From Acidobacteriota bacterium (GTDB taxonomy: Bacteria > Acidobacteriota > Terriglobia > UBA7540), in contig JAKAWG010000039.1 of NCBI GenBank assembly GCA_021817045.1, positions 1 to 43,908 on the forward strand: DNA of 43,908 nucleotides, read 5' to 3'. This document shows, piece by piece, positions 35,762 to 43,908 of the stretch (the stretch's first letter is position 1; every line of letters begins with the position of its first letter). Below the pieces are notes generated by a model, which made no database searches, was not told the DNA's origin, and saw nothing but the letters and a program-made list of their open reading frames with translations. A program made the translations under genes and the position numbers.

Positions 35762-36191
35762 CTAAAAGGCGAACCATCTAGAATACTCAAGACCGGTTAA
35801 TTCAGTCAAGGAATTTTTGCTCCACAGTACCGTTATGTACGGTCCGATTTCCTGCCTCCAGCGGTTGCCTGTCCGCAAACGTTCCGCCATTTCCTGAATG
35901 TGTCCCAGCCGGCGTATGAAGGCTGCGCCATAGTTTACATTGACGATACAAGCGCCGTCCACCCCATCCGCTATCTTGGCAGGAAGGCTTCATCATATTC
36001 GGTAGGGTCCAGAGTTGGGTTGATGGGCGGCTGCGCGCGCCTCTGTCAATGAGTAGAAAGCCCGCCCGCCAGGAACAGGTATCATGTAGCCGACGGCGAT
36101 TTCTTCCGCCGGGTTGCCAGCAACCGCCTTTTTCCCAGCGGTGACCTGCTATCGATCCGGTTACGCCACCAACAAACTCGCGACGGTTCAT
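35762..36191 (-). pseudogene. Decayed Tat-exported protein
   Basis: Three pieces in three frames form one plausible protein. Piece 1 (from 36191): MNRREFVGGVTGSIAG, a twin-arginine signal. Piece 2, another frame: AGNPAEEIAVGYMIPVPGGR, then AFYSLTEARAAAHQPNSGPY. Piece 3, third frame, to a TAG at 35762: IADGVDGACIVNVNYGAAFI, then RRLGHIQEMAERLRTGNRW and EIGPYITVLWSKNSLTELTG. At least two indels are needed. It follows the GH-D hydrolase on the same strand and its signal resembles that enzyme's, so the two may have worked together. Family not recognised. Confidence 0.55.
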
Positions 36192-36257
36192 CAGGCGTCT
36201 CCGTCGGAAAGATTAACGACCTATGACCGCTTTCCCAATTCTTATGGTTAAGCCTCG

Positions 36258-38753
36258 TTACGCTGTGTACCGTTTGAATCGCATTTGAACTTCCACGGGT
36301 TCGCCTTCGAACGCCACGGCCTTGCGGATAACGAGCGAATCGTCCCGGCCGTCCCGCGCCAGCCATAACCCTTTGGGCTCCGCCGAGGCCCATCCTTTGG
36401 GCGCGTGAGCATAGAGCGAACCCTCGTGTCCGGCGGGGCGCTCGGCACGAATGGTCAGCGTCATGTGCGCTTCGTCCCATCGGCAATCCAGAATTTCGGC
36501 TTGGCCTTGCCGAACGTGCATGTCCGTTGAGAGCAGCCACGGGTGGTTACGGTAGCGGGCGACGCGCAATAACTTGACGCTGTCGGGAGGAACTTCCACG
36601 GAGATCGAGCCGCTCGTTTCGATGCCTTGGAAGCGCAAGTTCCAGAAGTCGAAGACGGCGTAGGAGCTCTTGGGGTCAAGCTTCAATCGCTGCAACGGTA
36701 TGGTTTTGAACAGGGTGTGCTCGCCCAGGTTAAATACCGCCAGCAAGTCCCAGTTGTCCCATTCGCGCTGGACGTTCAGTTGGAATACCTGAGGATAGTC
36801 AAGCTCGGTGTAGTCGAACATATCCACAGGCCGAGCGCACTCGGGCAGGCGCGGAAAAACGCGGCGGACCATCAGCAAGCGGTCCTCATCCATGCGATCA
36901 ATGTCATCACCCAGCATGATCGGGCCGCCGTTGATACCAAAAATGGTCGCACTAATCTGAGCGTCCGAAAGCGGGAGTGGCTTGCCGAGAGTCATCACGT
37001 TGCCGCTGTCAGAGAGATATAGCTTGCGGTGCGCGAAGTAGTACATCATGGAACAAAGGGCGGTGCGGTGCGAAGTCCAAAAATCCGGATTGTTGATGAC
37101 AAACGTGCCGGGGTAAAAGCCCCTGCCCGGCCCGTAGAGTCCGCGCCCCTCGCCGTAGTCCGAGCCTACTCGCTGGCCGGTCGCAAACCCGATATTCTGA
37201 AACGTGTCGACACAGCCGAGCAGATAGGTATCGTCACCCGCGCTTTCGCGGATGGCGCGGTAACCCTCGCGCCAGGCCTGTGGCCCATTGATTTTGGTTT
37301 TGTCGAAGTAGCCGTCATTGGGATGGGTGCCCGGCGTCGATCCAGAAATGGCGTCAGTAAAGTCGATCATGTAGTAGCGTACCCCCCACTTTCGGTAGGT
37401 GGTGTAAATCTTGCGGATAAACGACTGAGTCTTCGGATGGGTAGGGTCCGGAACGTACATGGGACCCAAGTCTCGATGGTGAATGATAATGGGTTTCCCT
37501 TGGTACTTCAGCAAGGCGCCGGCATCGCGCAATTCCTCGACCTCTCCGGTGAGATGGGCGCTTAGCCAGAAAATTCCTGTCCACAACCCCCAGATGAAGT
37601 TGAGCGACGTGAGGTCCTTTTCGAGTACTTCCGGACCGCTCGGGAAGCGCTCGTAATTCCAGTTCAACCAGTTTCCAGGTAAAAAGCCTTTCAGATTCCC
37701 AATGCTGATCCAGACGTACTGGATGTATTTTTCATCCAGCTTCAGACGGTTGCGCACGGCGCGGATATTCCGGTGAACGGTTTTTTCGTACGACTCAACG
37801 AAGAGAGGATCAACCCAGGCCCACCCCAACCATCCGCCCGGCATTGCAGGCCACGAGGGCGGGTGGTATCGCTGATACACGGCGTCGGCCCACGCTTCAA
37901 GCGCGGCATGGGGATCGCTCTCGAGGCCGATGCGCAGTGTTTCGGAATCCACTGAGGCGCCAGGTCGCAATTCGAAGCCTTGAAAGTCCGTCCAGGCGCT
38001 CATGACCGGCACCTGCCGCGAATCGTCCCACTCGGACTCGATGACGGTCTCGGCCCGGTCAAAGGTGAGGAAACCAAATTGCAGCGCGGGCCCGGAACCT
38101 GGAGTGAACCACTGTGTCAGGGTCTTGCTGATAAAGCGCTTCTTAAGGCTGGCAGTTTGGCCGGGCTCGGCTGCTTTCACATGTCCGATTCTCGGAGCTT
38201 CTGGCGAGGATATTTCCGAACGCTCCGAAGTTCGTTGCGCGGAGGCCGGAGCAAGGCCATGGGAGCGCCAGGGCGGGTTGCCGGTGCCATTGGTTATGAA
38301 CACCGCTGCTGTCTCCGGATGTTCTCCGAAACCAACCGCGCTAACGGCGTCCTGAGTGTCCGCGAGGAAGCAACGGCCTAACTTCAAAGCTCTCTTGCCG
38401 CGGTTCTCAAGCGTTGAGCTGACCAGGAATGCCTGGCCGCCGCTGCCCCAATCAAATCGCACACGCCACGCGAGGCGCGCCGTGGGGAATTGGAGCATGG
38501 CTTCGCCGGTTTCCGTGCCGCTCCAGACCACATGGACGGACTCGTCCACCCAGTGGCTGACTCCGTCGATTTCGACCCCAAGGCGGGCATTCTTGACGCC
38601 TACCGGTCCTTCCAGGGAATACCGCCTTGTTTTCTGGTCGAAATGAAACCGGCTAGTCTCTGTAGCGAGAGATAGCGGGTCCGTAACCAGCTTCGAACCC
38701 GCAATCGCCGCCAGCCAGGCAGCAGGAAAGAAGTCTCGACGGTTCATTTTCAT
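36258..38753 (-). CDS. Clan GH-D glycoside hydrolase (alpha-galactosidase-like), Tat-exported
   Basis: An 831-residue enzyme starting MKMNRRDFFPAAWLAAIAGS, a Tat-type signal. The N-terminal beta-supersandwich (about 35-290) precedes a TIM barrel typical of GH36-like enzymes. The putative nucleophile is Asp464 in RYYMIDFTDA, and GQRVGSDYGEG carries the likely acid/base Asp532. Other barrel landmarks are MPGGWLGWAWVDPLF, GLWTGIFWLS and NGGPIMLGDDIDRMDEDRL. The C-terminal beta domain is complete. Substrate may be an alpha-galactoside or another alpha-linked sugar; exact GH family (27, 31, 36 or 97-like) cannot be fixed by eye. The catalytic frame is intact. Confidence 0.75.
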   Translation of the reverse strand: MKMNRRDFFPAAWLAAIAGSKLVTDPLSLATETSRFHFDQKTRRYSLEGPVGVKNARLGVEIDGVSHWVDESVHVVWSGTETGEAMLQFPTARLAWRVRFDWGSGGQAFLVSSTLENRGKRALKLGRCFLADTQDAVSAVGFGEHPETAAVFITNGTGNPPWRSHGLAPASAQRTSERSEISSPEAPRIGHVKAAEPGQTASLKKRFISKTLTQWFTPGSGPALQFGFLTFDRAETVIESEWDDSRQVPVMSAWTDFQGFELRPGASVDSETLRIGLESDPHAALEAWADAVYQRYHPPSWPAMPGGWLGWAWVDPLFVESYEKTVHRNIRAVRNRLKLDEKYIQYVWISIGNLKGFLPGNWLNWNYERFPSGPEVLEKDLTSLNFIWGLWTGIFWLSAHLTGEVEELRDAGALLKYQGKPIIIHHRDLGPMYVPDPTHPKTQSFIRKIYTTYRKWGVRYYMIDFTDAISGSTPGTHPNDGYFDKTKINGPQAWREGYRAIRESAGDDTYLLGCVDTFQNIGFATGQRVGSDYGEGRGLYGPGRGFYPGTFVINNPDFWTSHRTALCSMMYYFAHRKLYLSDSGNVMTLGKPLPLSDAQISATIFGINGGPIMLGDDIDRMDEDRLLMVRRVFPRLPECARPVDMFDYTELDYPQVFQLNVQREWDNWDLLAVFNLGEHTLFKTIPLQRLKLDPKSSYAVFDFWNLRFQGIETSGSISVEVPPDSVKLLRVARYRNHPWLLSTDMHVRQGQAEILDCRWDEAHMTLTIRAERPAGHEGSLYAHAPKGWASAEPKGLWLARDGRDDSLVIRKAVAFEGEPVEVQMRFKRYTA

Positions 38754-38968
38754 ATTTGAGTGCTCTTGTTACGCCAATGGGCTGTGTTGCTCGTACCACT
38801 GCAGCTCTCGTGCGGGGAACGAGCGTAGTTTGCTTCAGCCACGCTGTCAAGGAGAAAGGGCAGAGGAGACAGAGTGGAGGAAAGGCAGACAAGCTCTTCC
38901 GCAGCGGCGTTTGCCTGTACCCTCTTCATGCCTGGTTCCGCACACAGGCCCAGCCGGTTGACTTCCAA

Positions 38969-39884
38969 TCAGGCGACAAAATACTGTTCAGCCAGCAATC
39001 TTCGCAGAAACGACGCGGCCTCCACCTCAACTTCTCTCTGGTGGCCCAGTAGCAGGTGGCCCCCGGTCGGAAAACTCAGCAATCTGGCATGCGGGGTGTA
39101 CGCTGCAATATACCTCGCGATTCGGAACGTTCCGTACAGGTCGTCTTCAGCGCTGATTAGAAGCGTAGGAACGGAGATTTGCTCCAGCGCGAAGCGGCAC
39201 AGCGCCAAGGCGACCACGGTGTCGTTCCAGATTCCTTTCGCACGCTTGCTGATAGGCAAGCAGTGCCGCATCAACTCAAGTGCCCGCGCCTGCTCGTCCT
39301 CCGAGGTGTTTCTGAAGGTGGCCAGCGGAGTGGCGAGAAGCGTCTTGATGAGGGCGTTGCGCGCCAGCTTCATGGCCGCCCAGAGCAAGAAGTCTGAACG
39401 CAAGGCTATCTTCATCACCAGCGGCAGACTCACAGGCGGCTTCGGTTGCGGCCCATTCGCGAGCGGCACGATAGCCGCCGGAACCATGACTACCAGGGCT
39501 GAGCATCGCGCGGGATGGCGCAGACAGAATTGCAGTGCCGACGAGGTACCCGCCGAGGCTGCCAGGACTCCGACCCTTGCAAGTTTCAACGCATCGAGCA
39601 GGCAAGCGTGTGCGTCAGCCTGAGCCATCGGAGATGCGTCCGAAGGGAGCGGCGTACGAAGATACCCAAAACGCGACGGCGCGATCACCCGGAAACCGCG
39701 GTCAATTAACGGCTGCCCAATTTCCAGGCCCTGGTCGAAGCCTCCGCCGGCGCCATGAATCACAAGGACCGGCGGACCGCTTCCGGCCGCAGCGCGTATC
39801 CACTAGCTTACTGCCGGACGAAACACGAAGTTGTGCCGCAAGGATGTCCCGGCGATAATCACGAAAGATCAAGGTGGCTTTCAT
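38969..39884 (-). pseudogene. Alpha/beta hydrolase, frameshifted near the N-terminus
   Basis: The long frame to 38969 (264 codons from a GTG at 39763) covers most of an alpha/beta hydrolase: VLVIHGAGGGFDQGLEIG (oxyanion HG), VLAASAGTSSALQFC (nucleophile elbow, A-S-A-G), ISVPTLLISAEDDLYGTF (acid) and FPTGGHLLLGH (His). The expected N-terminus is in another frame from an ATG at 39884: MKATLIFRDYRRDILAAQLR, then SGSKLVDTRCG. The two meet near 39785-39800, where the usual PIEYA-like segment is missing, so a small deletion (not a multiple of three) is likely. A shortened protein from the GTG lacks the first strand and is probably inactive. Confidence 0.65.
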
Positions 39885-40123
39885 GCTCCGCTCCTTTCTC
39901 AGCGAGCAACCGCGGTCCTTCCCGGATTGAATTCGCGTTGCCTTAGCATCGGTGTGAAGCTCCGCCCGCGGCGCCGACTTTCCGCTGAGGCAAGCCTAAG
40001 AGGGAGACACGTCGGCCTGCAGTGACGGCGATCACTCGGTATGTCTTGGGAGAGTCGCTTGCCCGGATTCGATGGCGCAGTTTGTGCTAGACTGGCTGGC
40101 TCAATTCACCAAAGAGGTTCTCC

Positions 40124-41062
40124 ATGAGCGGCCTGATAATGGGAGGCCGGGAAATCGCCGCAGCCATCAAGGCGGAGGTTGCCCGCGAAATCGCGGTGCT
40201 AAAAAACGAAGGGGTCGTCCCCGGCCTGGCGGCGGTCCAGGTGGGGGAGAATCCCGCGTCGCAAATTTACATCCGCAACAAGGTGCAAGCCTGTAGTGAA
40301 CTTGGCCTTTACAGCGAAAAAATCGAGTTGCCTGCGCACTCTTCGACCGCGCAGCTCGTCGCGCTCGTCAACGAGCTGAACGCGCGCCGAGAGATTGACG
40401 GCATCCTCGTGCAGCTTCCTTTGCCGCCCACAGCGGACGCCAAGCAGGTGCTATTTGCCGTCGATCCCGCCAAGGACGTGGACGGCTTCCATCCGCTCAA
40501 CGCCGGCAACCTGATGACAGGACGGCCGGGAATGGTGCCGTGTACTCCCGCCGGTATCATTGAAATTCTTGAGCGTAGCCGGATTCCTACCCGCGGCGCC
40601 CGCGCCGTTGTGATTGGCCGCAGCGATACGGTGGGCAAGCCCGTTGCCATGCTTCTACTTCATCGCCACGCGACGGTCACGATCTGCCACTCGCAAACCC
40701 GCGAGCTTGCCGCCATCGCCCGCGAAGCGGACATCCTGGTAGCCGCCATCGGCCGGCCGGCGTTTGTGACCGCAGACTTCATCAAAGACGGAGCTACCGT
40801 GATTGATGTGGGAATCAACCGTCTCACTAGCCCGGACGAAGTGCGGGCCGTTTTCCGCGAGCCCAGCGGCCCGCTCGAGCGTCTTGCCGCGAAAGGCTCT
40901 GTGCTGGTGGGGGACGTGCAGCCGGAAGACATGAAAGAAAAGGCGGGAGCGTACACCCCCGTTCCCGGCGGCGTGGGGCTGCTGACCGTCGCCATGCTCA
41001 TGGTGAATACAGTGCGCGCCGCACGCCGCCGCGCGCACTCCGGACGGACGCTCGCTGAGTAG
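40124..41062 (+). CDS. folD: Methylenetetrahydrofolate dehydrogenase/cyclohydrolase
   Basis: A 312-residue bifunctional enzyme converting 5,10-methylene-THF to 10-formyl-THF. Signature parts: GLAAVQVGENPASQIYIRNK with the catalytic Tyr-xxx-Lys, DGILVQLPLPP, KDVDGFHPLNAGNL, CTPAGIIEIL, the NADP loop RAVVIGRSDTVGKPVAMLLL and VPGGVGLLTVAMLMVNT near the end. All are intact. The ATG at 40124 follows AGAGGTTCTCC. coaE follows 15 bases downstream. Confidence 0.96.
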   Translation: MSGLIMGGREIAAAIKAEVAREIAVLKNEGVVPGLAAVQVGENPASQIYIRNKVQACSELGLYSEKIELPAHSSTAQLVALVNELNARREIDGILVQLPLPPTADAKQVLFAVDPAKDVDGFHPLNAGNLMTGRPGMVPCTPAGIIEILERSRIPTRGARAVVIGRSDTVGKPVAMLLLHRHATVTICHSQTRELAAIAREADILVAAIGRPAFVTADFIKDGATVIDVGINRLTSPDEVRAVFREPSGPLERLAAKGSVLVGDVQPEDMKEKAGAYTPVPGGVGLLTVAMLMVNTVRAARRRAHSGRTLAE

Positions 41063-41077
41063 TTCGGGCCGCAGGCC

Positions 41078-41704
41078 ATGGTGCAACCCGCACATTTCGG
41101 ACTGACAGGTGGAATTGCCTGCGGTAAGAGCACGGTAGCCCGGTTCTTCGCGGAGCTTGGAGCGCGGGTGATCGACGCCGACGGTGCCGCGCATGAGCTT
41201 CTCCTGCCCTCGCATGCGGCTTTCCAAGAGACCGTTCGCGCGTTCGGCAAGGGCATCCTCGACGAACACGGAAAGATCGACCGGCAGAAGCTGGGCGCGA
41301 TGGTTTTTGCTGACCCTGACAAACTCCGAACACTGAATGAAATTATGTACCCGAAAATCATCGCGCATACTGAACGAATGGCGGCCGAATTCGTACGGCA
41401 GGAACCAGACGCTGTGGTCGTGGTGGACGCGGCTCTCATCTTTGAGGCAGGCCTTGCGCGGAGATTCCGCAAAGTCGTAGTGGCGTGGTGCCGGCGAGAA
41501 CAACAGTTGGCGCGGCTGATGGCGAAGTCCGGCTTGTCCCAGGCCGAAGCCGAACTCCGCATCGAAGCGCAAATGTCTGCGGACGAGAAGCGCCGCCTTG
41601 CCGACTTCGCCGTGGACTGCTCAAGCACGCTTGACGAGACCCGCGCTCAAGCCGCAGCCGTTTACGCCGAGCTTCAGAGCCTTGTCAGGAACGCCGCCCG
41701 ATGA
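41078..41704 (+). CDS. coaE: Dephospho-CoA kinase
   Basis: A 208-residue kinase for the last step of coenzyme A synthesis. Walker A is GGIACGKSTVARFFAELGA, followed by VIDADGAAHELL, the CoA-domain stretch FGKGILDEHGKIDRQKLGAM, FADPDKLRTLNEIMYPKI, DAALIFEAGLARRF and QLARLMAKSGLSQAEAELRI. Normal length. It is co-transcribed with folD. Confidence 0.95.
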   Translation: MVQPAHFGLTGGIACGKSTVARFFAELGARVIDADGAAHELLLPSHAAFQETVRAFGKGILDEHGKIDRQKLGAMVFADPDKLRTLNEIMYPKIIAHTERMAAEFVRQEPDAVVVVDAALIFEAGLARRFRKVVVAWCRREQQLARLMAKSGLSQAEAELRIEAQMSADEKRRLADFAVDCSSTLDETRAQAAAVYAELQSLVRNAAR

Positions 41705-41710
41705 GCGAAA

Positions 41711-41804
41711 TGGCGGAGAGGGTGGGATTCGAACCCACGTGCCCGCTTTTGGCAGGCAAGACGCTTTCGAGGCGCCCCCGTTATGACCACTTCGGTACCT
41801 CTCC
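41711..41804 (-). tRNA. tRNA-Ser (anticodon CGA)
   Basis: The minus-strand transcript starts GGAGAGG and ends CCTCTCC-G-CCA, with CCA encoded. The anticodon stem GGCGC/GCGTC holds the loop CTCGAAA, so the anticodon is CGA (reads UCG). A long variable arm (about CTTGCCTGCCAAAAGCGGGC) is typical of class II serine tRNAs, and the T arm is GTGGGTTCGAATCCCAC. Confidence 0.95.
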
Positions 41805-41935
41805 GCGGTCAAAAATAAGCCGTGCTCGAAATTGCCTCAGGTTGGCTGCGGTAGCGCAGAGTTTGGGGATCTCTCAGACTCCGCAGCTTGTGCGCGGCTT
41901 CCTCAAAAGTGAGATACCCGAAAACGAGGCCCGCC

Positions 41936-42478
41936 CTACCTGGCGGATCGGCCTGCGTGCTTCTCGTGGCGCCTCTCTCGAAAGAACTGGCGCAGGATAG
42001 CGCAGCACTCTTCCTGCAGCACGCCGGACCGTACAGTTACCCGATGATTCAGCTTGGGGTGATTCAGAACAGTCAACGCCGAACCGGCTGCCCCCGCCTT
42101 GCGATCAGAAGCTCCAAAGATTAATTCGCGCACTCGCGCTGTCACCAGCGCTCCCGCGCACATCGCACACGGCTCGATTGTAACATAGAGGCAACACCCG
42201 TTTAGGCGGTAGTTATCTGCTTTCCGCGCCGCCGACCGCAAGGCAAGAATCTCCGCGTGGGCGGCAGGATCGCTCCGGCGAATAGGCGCATTGTGTGCCT
42301 TCGCGAGCACTTTGCCATCCCGGGCCACGACGGCGCCGACTGGAACTTCGCCTGCTGCCATCGCCCGTCGCGCCTCCCGCAGCGCCAGGCGCATGAACTT
42401 TTCGTCGTCTGTTGGAGAGTGGAATGGGCCGGCGTCGCGCCTTTTCGGCGTATGAAGGCTCTGCTCTTTGCTGCCCAT
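41936..42478 (-). CDS. tadA: tRNA-specific adenosine deaminase
   Basis: A 180-residue zinc deaminase making inosine at the wobble position of tRNA-Arg. Core: FMRLALREARRAMAAGEVPV, the HAE motif in DPAAHAEILALR, and the PCxxC motif in VTIEPCAMCAGALVTARV; GASDRKAGAAGS matches the tRNA-binding part. The first 25 residues are extra and a later start is possible. It begins 9 bases after the DUF2934-Hsp20 gene. Confidence 0.94.
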   Translation of the reverse strand: MGSKEQSLHTPKRRDAGPFHSPTDDEKFMRLALREARRAMAAGEVPVGAVVARDGKVLAKAHNAPIRRSDPAAHAEILALRSAARKADNYRLNGCCLYVTIEPCAMCAGALVTARVRELIFGASDRKAGAAGSALTVLNHPKLNHRVTVRSGVLQEECCAILRQFFRERRHEKHAGRSAR

Positions 42479-42487
42479 GCGAGAGGT

Positions 42488-42946
42488 TCAGCGCGCTCGA
42501 GGTGTCTGTGTGTCAGCACGAAAGTCTAATACGCCGTCGTTCAGGGTAGCGCTTGCTTTTGTTGAATCGACGGTGCGGGGCAGTTCGATCTCGCCCAGCA
42601 TGTGCGCTCGCCCGGCTTCGCCCCAGATGACCACGCGCCGGGGGGAGACTCCGATTTGAACGTCCCCTGGCTGGAATCCTGATACTCTAGCTCGCAGGCT
42701 GACCACGCCCGCCGATTCCGTGATCTGAACGTCAGCCGGCTTGAGCAATTCGTGCTCCGCTTCAAACCAATCCTGTATATCATGACCGTGGCTGCGCCCT
42801 TTGGTTTGGTAGATTTCGTAAGCTCGGTAGGCGATGGCTTTCTGTATGCTTTCTTCGAGAGCGCCCATTGCGTTGCCGGAAACGATTTTGAGCTTAGCTG
42901 CGCGGCTTGCTGGGTCGAGGCCACCTTGTTTTGCAGAACTGCCCAT
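42488..42946 (-). CDS. DUF2934-Hsp20 fusion protein
   Basis: A 152-residue protein in two parts. Residues about 35-70 match DUF2934 (IAYRAYEIYQTKGRSHGHDI, then QDWFEAEHEL). Residues about 72-150 have the Hsp20/alpha-crystallin pattern (VQITESAGVVSLRARVSGFQ, PGDVQIGVSPRRVVIWG, IELPRTVDSTKASATLNDGV). A holdase-like role is suggested, but the usual C-terminal IxI anchor is not evident. It is upstream of tadA in a minus-strand run. Confidence 0.75.
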   Translation of the reverse strand: MGSSAKQGGLDPASRAAKLKIVSGNAMGALEESIQKAIAYRAYEIYQTKGRSHGHDIQDWFEAEHELLKPADVQITESAGVVSLRARVSGFQPGDVQIGVSPRRVVIWGEAGRAHMLGEIELPRTVDSTKASATLNDGVLDFRADTQTPRAR

Positions 42947-43057
42947 CGGTCCTACCTTCCTCTCCGGCCAGGGATAAGATAATCACTCAATCTCTTCCAT
43001 TCTAACACCCGCAAGCGGGCAAAGAGCGCCGCGCCGGCCGGCCTTCGAAGAAACTTC

Positions 43058-43795
43058 TCAGCTTGACGGGCGATCACGAACGAGATGACGCCGGATAGTT
43101 TCCAGGACTATTTGGAACATTTCGGCGGTAAGCCGGCCCGTCTGTGTATTTTGCTGGCTCGGGTGGTAGGAAGCAAAAAGGCGCGGCAGGCGGCTTGGGA
43201 GATCGTAGGAGGCACCATGAACGAAACGGAAATCCGAGCGGCGCATTTCGCTCAGCCACGGCCGTATCGTGGCGAGATAGCTGTCAAAGGCGATGCGGCC
43301 GAGAGCCAGCACAGCCCGTACTGACTCGAGCAGCTCAAGTTCGCGAGCCAGGTACGGCCGGCAGTTGAGCAACTCTTCTCTGGTTGGCTTGTTCTGTGGC
43401 GGCGCACAGCGAAGCGAGGAAGTGATATAGCAGCCTCGCAGGCGCAGGCCGTCGTCAGGGCGGAGCGAGTCCGGTTGACTGGCGAAGCCCGCCTTGAAAA
43501 GTGCGCGGTAAAGAAATTCGCCTGAGCGATCTCCGGTAAACATACGGCCGGTGCGATTGGCGCCGTGCGCTGCGGGTGCAAGGCCCAGGATGAGTAGCCG
43601 AGCGGCGGGGTCGCCAAAGCTCGGAACAGGCCGCCCCCAGTATTCCTCGTTGCGGAACATCCTGCGTTTCTCCCTCGCGACTTTGCGACAGAAGGCGATC
43701 AGACGAGGGCACCGAGTGCAGTGGATCACCTCGTGTTGGAGCGCGTCGAGTGGATTTGAGGGCGGCGATGGCATGGCTCGTTTTGCGCTCAGCAT
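43058..43795 (-). CDS. Family 5 uracil-DNA glycosylase
   Basis: A 245-residue iron-sulfur uracil-DNA glycosylase (UDGB type), removing uracil and some other damaged bases. Fe-S ligands include CTRCPRLIAFC and later cysteines (CYITSSLRCAPP, LNCRPYL). The active-site loop is LILGLAPAAHGANRTGRMFT with GDRSGEFLYRAL; the second motif is FASYHPSQQNTQTG. The ATG at 43795 (MLSAKRAMPSPPSNP) is preferred; 43774 or an upstream start at 43885 are possible. Confidence 0.9.
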   Translation of the reverse strand: MLSAKRAMPSPPSNPLDALQHEVIHCTRCPRLIAFCRKVAREKRRMFRNEEYWGRPVPSFGDPAARLLILGLAPAAHGANRTGRMFTGDRSGEFLYRALFKAGFASQPDSLRPDDGLRLRGCYITSSLRCAPPQNKPTREELLNCRPYLARELELLESVRAVLALGRIAFDSYLATIRPWLSEMRRSDFRFVHGASYDLPSRLPRLFASYHPSQQNTQTGRLTAEMFQIVLETIRRHLVRDRPSS

Positions 43796-43908
43796 ACCAC
43801 GACCGTCTAGATGTCTTAGCCTGTGACGCCAGGTTCGCGCGCGAGGAGCGCAGAAAAGGCAGTCTATCTGATCTGTTGACACCATCGTTGAGTCATGTTT
43901 GAATTCTT

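Overview
The window looks like a chromosomal segment of an Acidobacteriota-type soil bacterium (inference, moderate confidence). The clues are moderately high GC, an MdtABC-like RND operon, lipoproteins with choice-of-anchor-D/fibronectin repeats, PadR and HxlR regulators, Tat-exported glycoside hydrolases, a DUF2934-Hsp20 fusion, and many short palindromic intergenic repeats. No phage, plasmid or CRISPR features are visible.

Layout. 1-175 is an intact copy of a dispersed repeat, whose second copy (30181-30319 plus the flank after 33260) is split by an IS21-family element. 611-6641 (minus) holds dodecin, a GAF-fused alpha-glucan phosphorylase and a GH2 enzyme; two MITE-like palindromic elements lie between the phosphorylase and the GH2 gene. 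6995-16397 (plus) is an RND efflux operon (adaptor plus two pumps) followed by gamma-glutamyltransferase. 16537-17898 is a zinc-dependent phospholipase C-like protein. 18197-21119 is a porin/cytochrome c locus with a PadR regulator, in which three successive genes each carry one in-frame stop codon. 21582-24193 (plus) carries an HxlR regulator, a YciI-like protein, a cytoplasmic Asp-box propeller and a MoaD/ThiS-like ubiquitin-fold protein that overlaps the propeller gene. 24201-27091 (minus) encodes a choice-of-anchor-D lipoprotein and a secreted protein with a sorting-signal-like tail, separated by about 1.1 kb that is nearly empty. 27592-30037 (plus) is a NarL-type two-component pair.

30320-33260 is a dead IS21-family element: istA is frameshifted, istB has lost its Walker B region, and the 5-bp target duplication CCTAG is intact. 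33751-35737 (minus) carries HNH endonuclease, comF and a TraR/DksA zinc-finger gene. 35762-39884 (minus) contains a decayed Tat-exported protein, a large clan GH-D hydrolase and a frameshifted alpha/beta hydrolase. The right end is housekeeping: folD-coaE (plus), then tRNA-Ser(CGA), tadA, a DUF2934-Hsp20 protein and a family 5 uracil-DNA glycosylase (all minus).

Themes. Glycan use recurs (glucan phosphorylase, GH2, GH-D enzyme, carbohydrate porin). Gene decay is unusually common: seven broken coding sequences in 44 kb, three of them adjacent with a single nonsense codon each. The best candidates for something undescribed are the cytoplasmic propeller/ubiquitin-fold pair, the GAF-glucan phosphorylase fusion beside dodecin, and the helical-domain cytochrome c of the decaying locus.
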